6,169 nt of DNA from Bacillota bacterium (GTDB taxonomy: Bacteria; Bacillota; Dethiobacteria; DTU022; JAAZDR01): NCBI GenBank assembly GCA_012512705.1, contig JAAZDR010000273.1, positions 1 through 6,169 on the forward strand, in the 5' to 3' direction. The stretch's first letter is position 1, and each line of letters begins with the position of its first letter. The notes below the pieces were generated by a model. That model was not told the DNA's origin. It was given only the letters and a program-made list of their open reading frames with translations, and searched no databases. The position numbers were made by a program, and so were the translations under genes. Of this stretch, positions 5,957 to 6,169 are shown piece after piece.

Positions 5957-6169
5957 ATGTATATCGGAAGTTTTTGCGGTTGCCGTTTGCGTATAAATTT
6001 CTTTTTTTTTCTTTTTCTGTTCATCTATGCCATCCTGGGGATGCTTCCGGAAGTAGTCTTTCTTTTTATAATTGTTTTCTTACATGAATTGGCCCATTCC
6101 CTGGTAGCGCGCAGCTATGGGATTAGTGTGTAGGAGATTGAACTCTATCCATTTGGAGGTGTGGCGCGA
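5957..6169 (+). pseudogene. spoIVFB: SpoIVFB-like M50 intramembrane metalloprotease, in-frame TAG, cut by window end
   Basis: Start of a site-2-protease-family (M50) membrane protease. SpoIVFB cleaves pro-sigma-K in the mother cell, held by SpoIVFA encoded upstream. The first 58 codons give a hydrophobic N-terminus with a phenylalanine-rich membrane segment, then FLHELAHSLVAR carrying the zinc-binding HExxH as H43, E44 and H47. These are the same residue numbers as in B. subtilis SpoIVFB. Codon 59 (6131-6133) is TAG. Reading on in the same frame gives EIELYPFGGVAR, the conserved segment that normally follows this position, so the break is a single nonsense codon and not a frameshift. The rest lies beyond the window. 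It could be a true pseudogene, a sequencing error or, much less likely, recoding. A 58-residue product would lack the rest of the active site. Confidence 0.75.

Noticed and set aside
5957..6169. Pyrrolysine or other sense decoding of the spoIVFB TAG
   Set aside because: TAG is the normal terminator of five neighbouring genes, and pyrrolysine is known mainly from methylamine methyltransferases. No tRNA or readthrough element is visible. Kept only as a remote alternative.
1..6169. Novel defence or mobile system
   Set aside because: Every gene belongs to a known cell-wall or sporulation family; there are no transposases, integrases, direct-repeat arrays, att sites or unknown large genes.

Overview
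The window is the tail of a rod-shape (elongasome) operon followed by a sporulation protease pair. All genes are on the + strand. Their order is mreB (3' part only), mreC, mreD, mrdA (class B PBP2), rodA, then spoIVFA and the start of spoIVFB. This content points to an endospore-forming Firmicute or one descended from a spore former. The arrangement looks more like class Clostridia than Bacillus, because mrdA and rodA lie between mreBCD and spoIVF, where Bacillus subtilis has minCD. Purine-rich Shine-Dalgarno sites and frequent GTG/TTG starts (4 of 6 visible starts) also fit Firmicutes. I would not name a genus.

Region 1 to 1885 holds the MreB C-terminal half, MreC and MreD, tightly packed: a 3-nt gap between mreB and mreC, and a 4-nt GTGA overlap between mreC and mreD. 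Region 1886 to 4951 holds PBP2 and RodA, the transpeptidase and SEDS glycosyltransferase of side-wall peptidoglycan synthesis, each preceded by a gap of about 55 nt and a strong ribosome binding site. MreB filaments, MreC/MreD and RodA-PBP2 act as one machine at the inner membrane.

Region 4952 to 5127 is the only sizeable non-coding stretch. It holds a long hairpin with a T tract, which looks like an intrinsic terminator closing the rod operon. Overlapping its descending arm is a sequence resembling a sigma-E (mother-cell) promoter. This suggests that spoIVFA-spoIVFB is transcribed separately during sporulation.

Region 5128 to 6169 holds spoIVFA, a one-pass membrane protein with an M23/LytM domain that keeps the zinc ligands but has Arg at the usual YxH catalytic His. 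It is followed by spoIVFB, the S2P-type intramembrane metalloprotease that activates pro-sigma-K. The spoIVFB frame is interrupted by an in-frame TAG 11 codons after the HExxH motif, and family-typical sequence resumes in the same frame directly after it. That nonsense codon is the most striking observation. I found no mobile element, CRISPR array, tRNA or rRNA.
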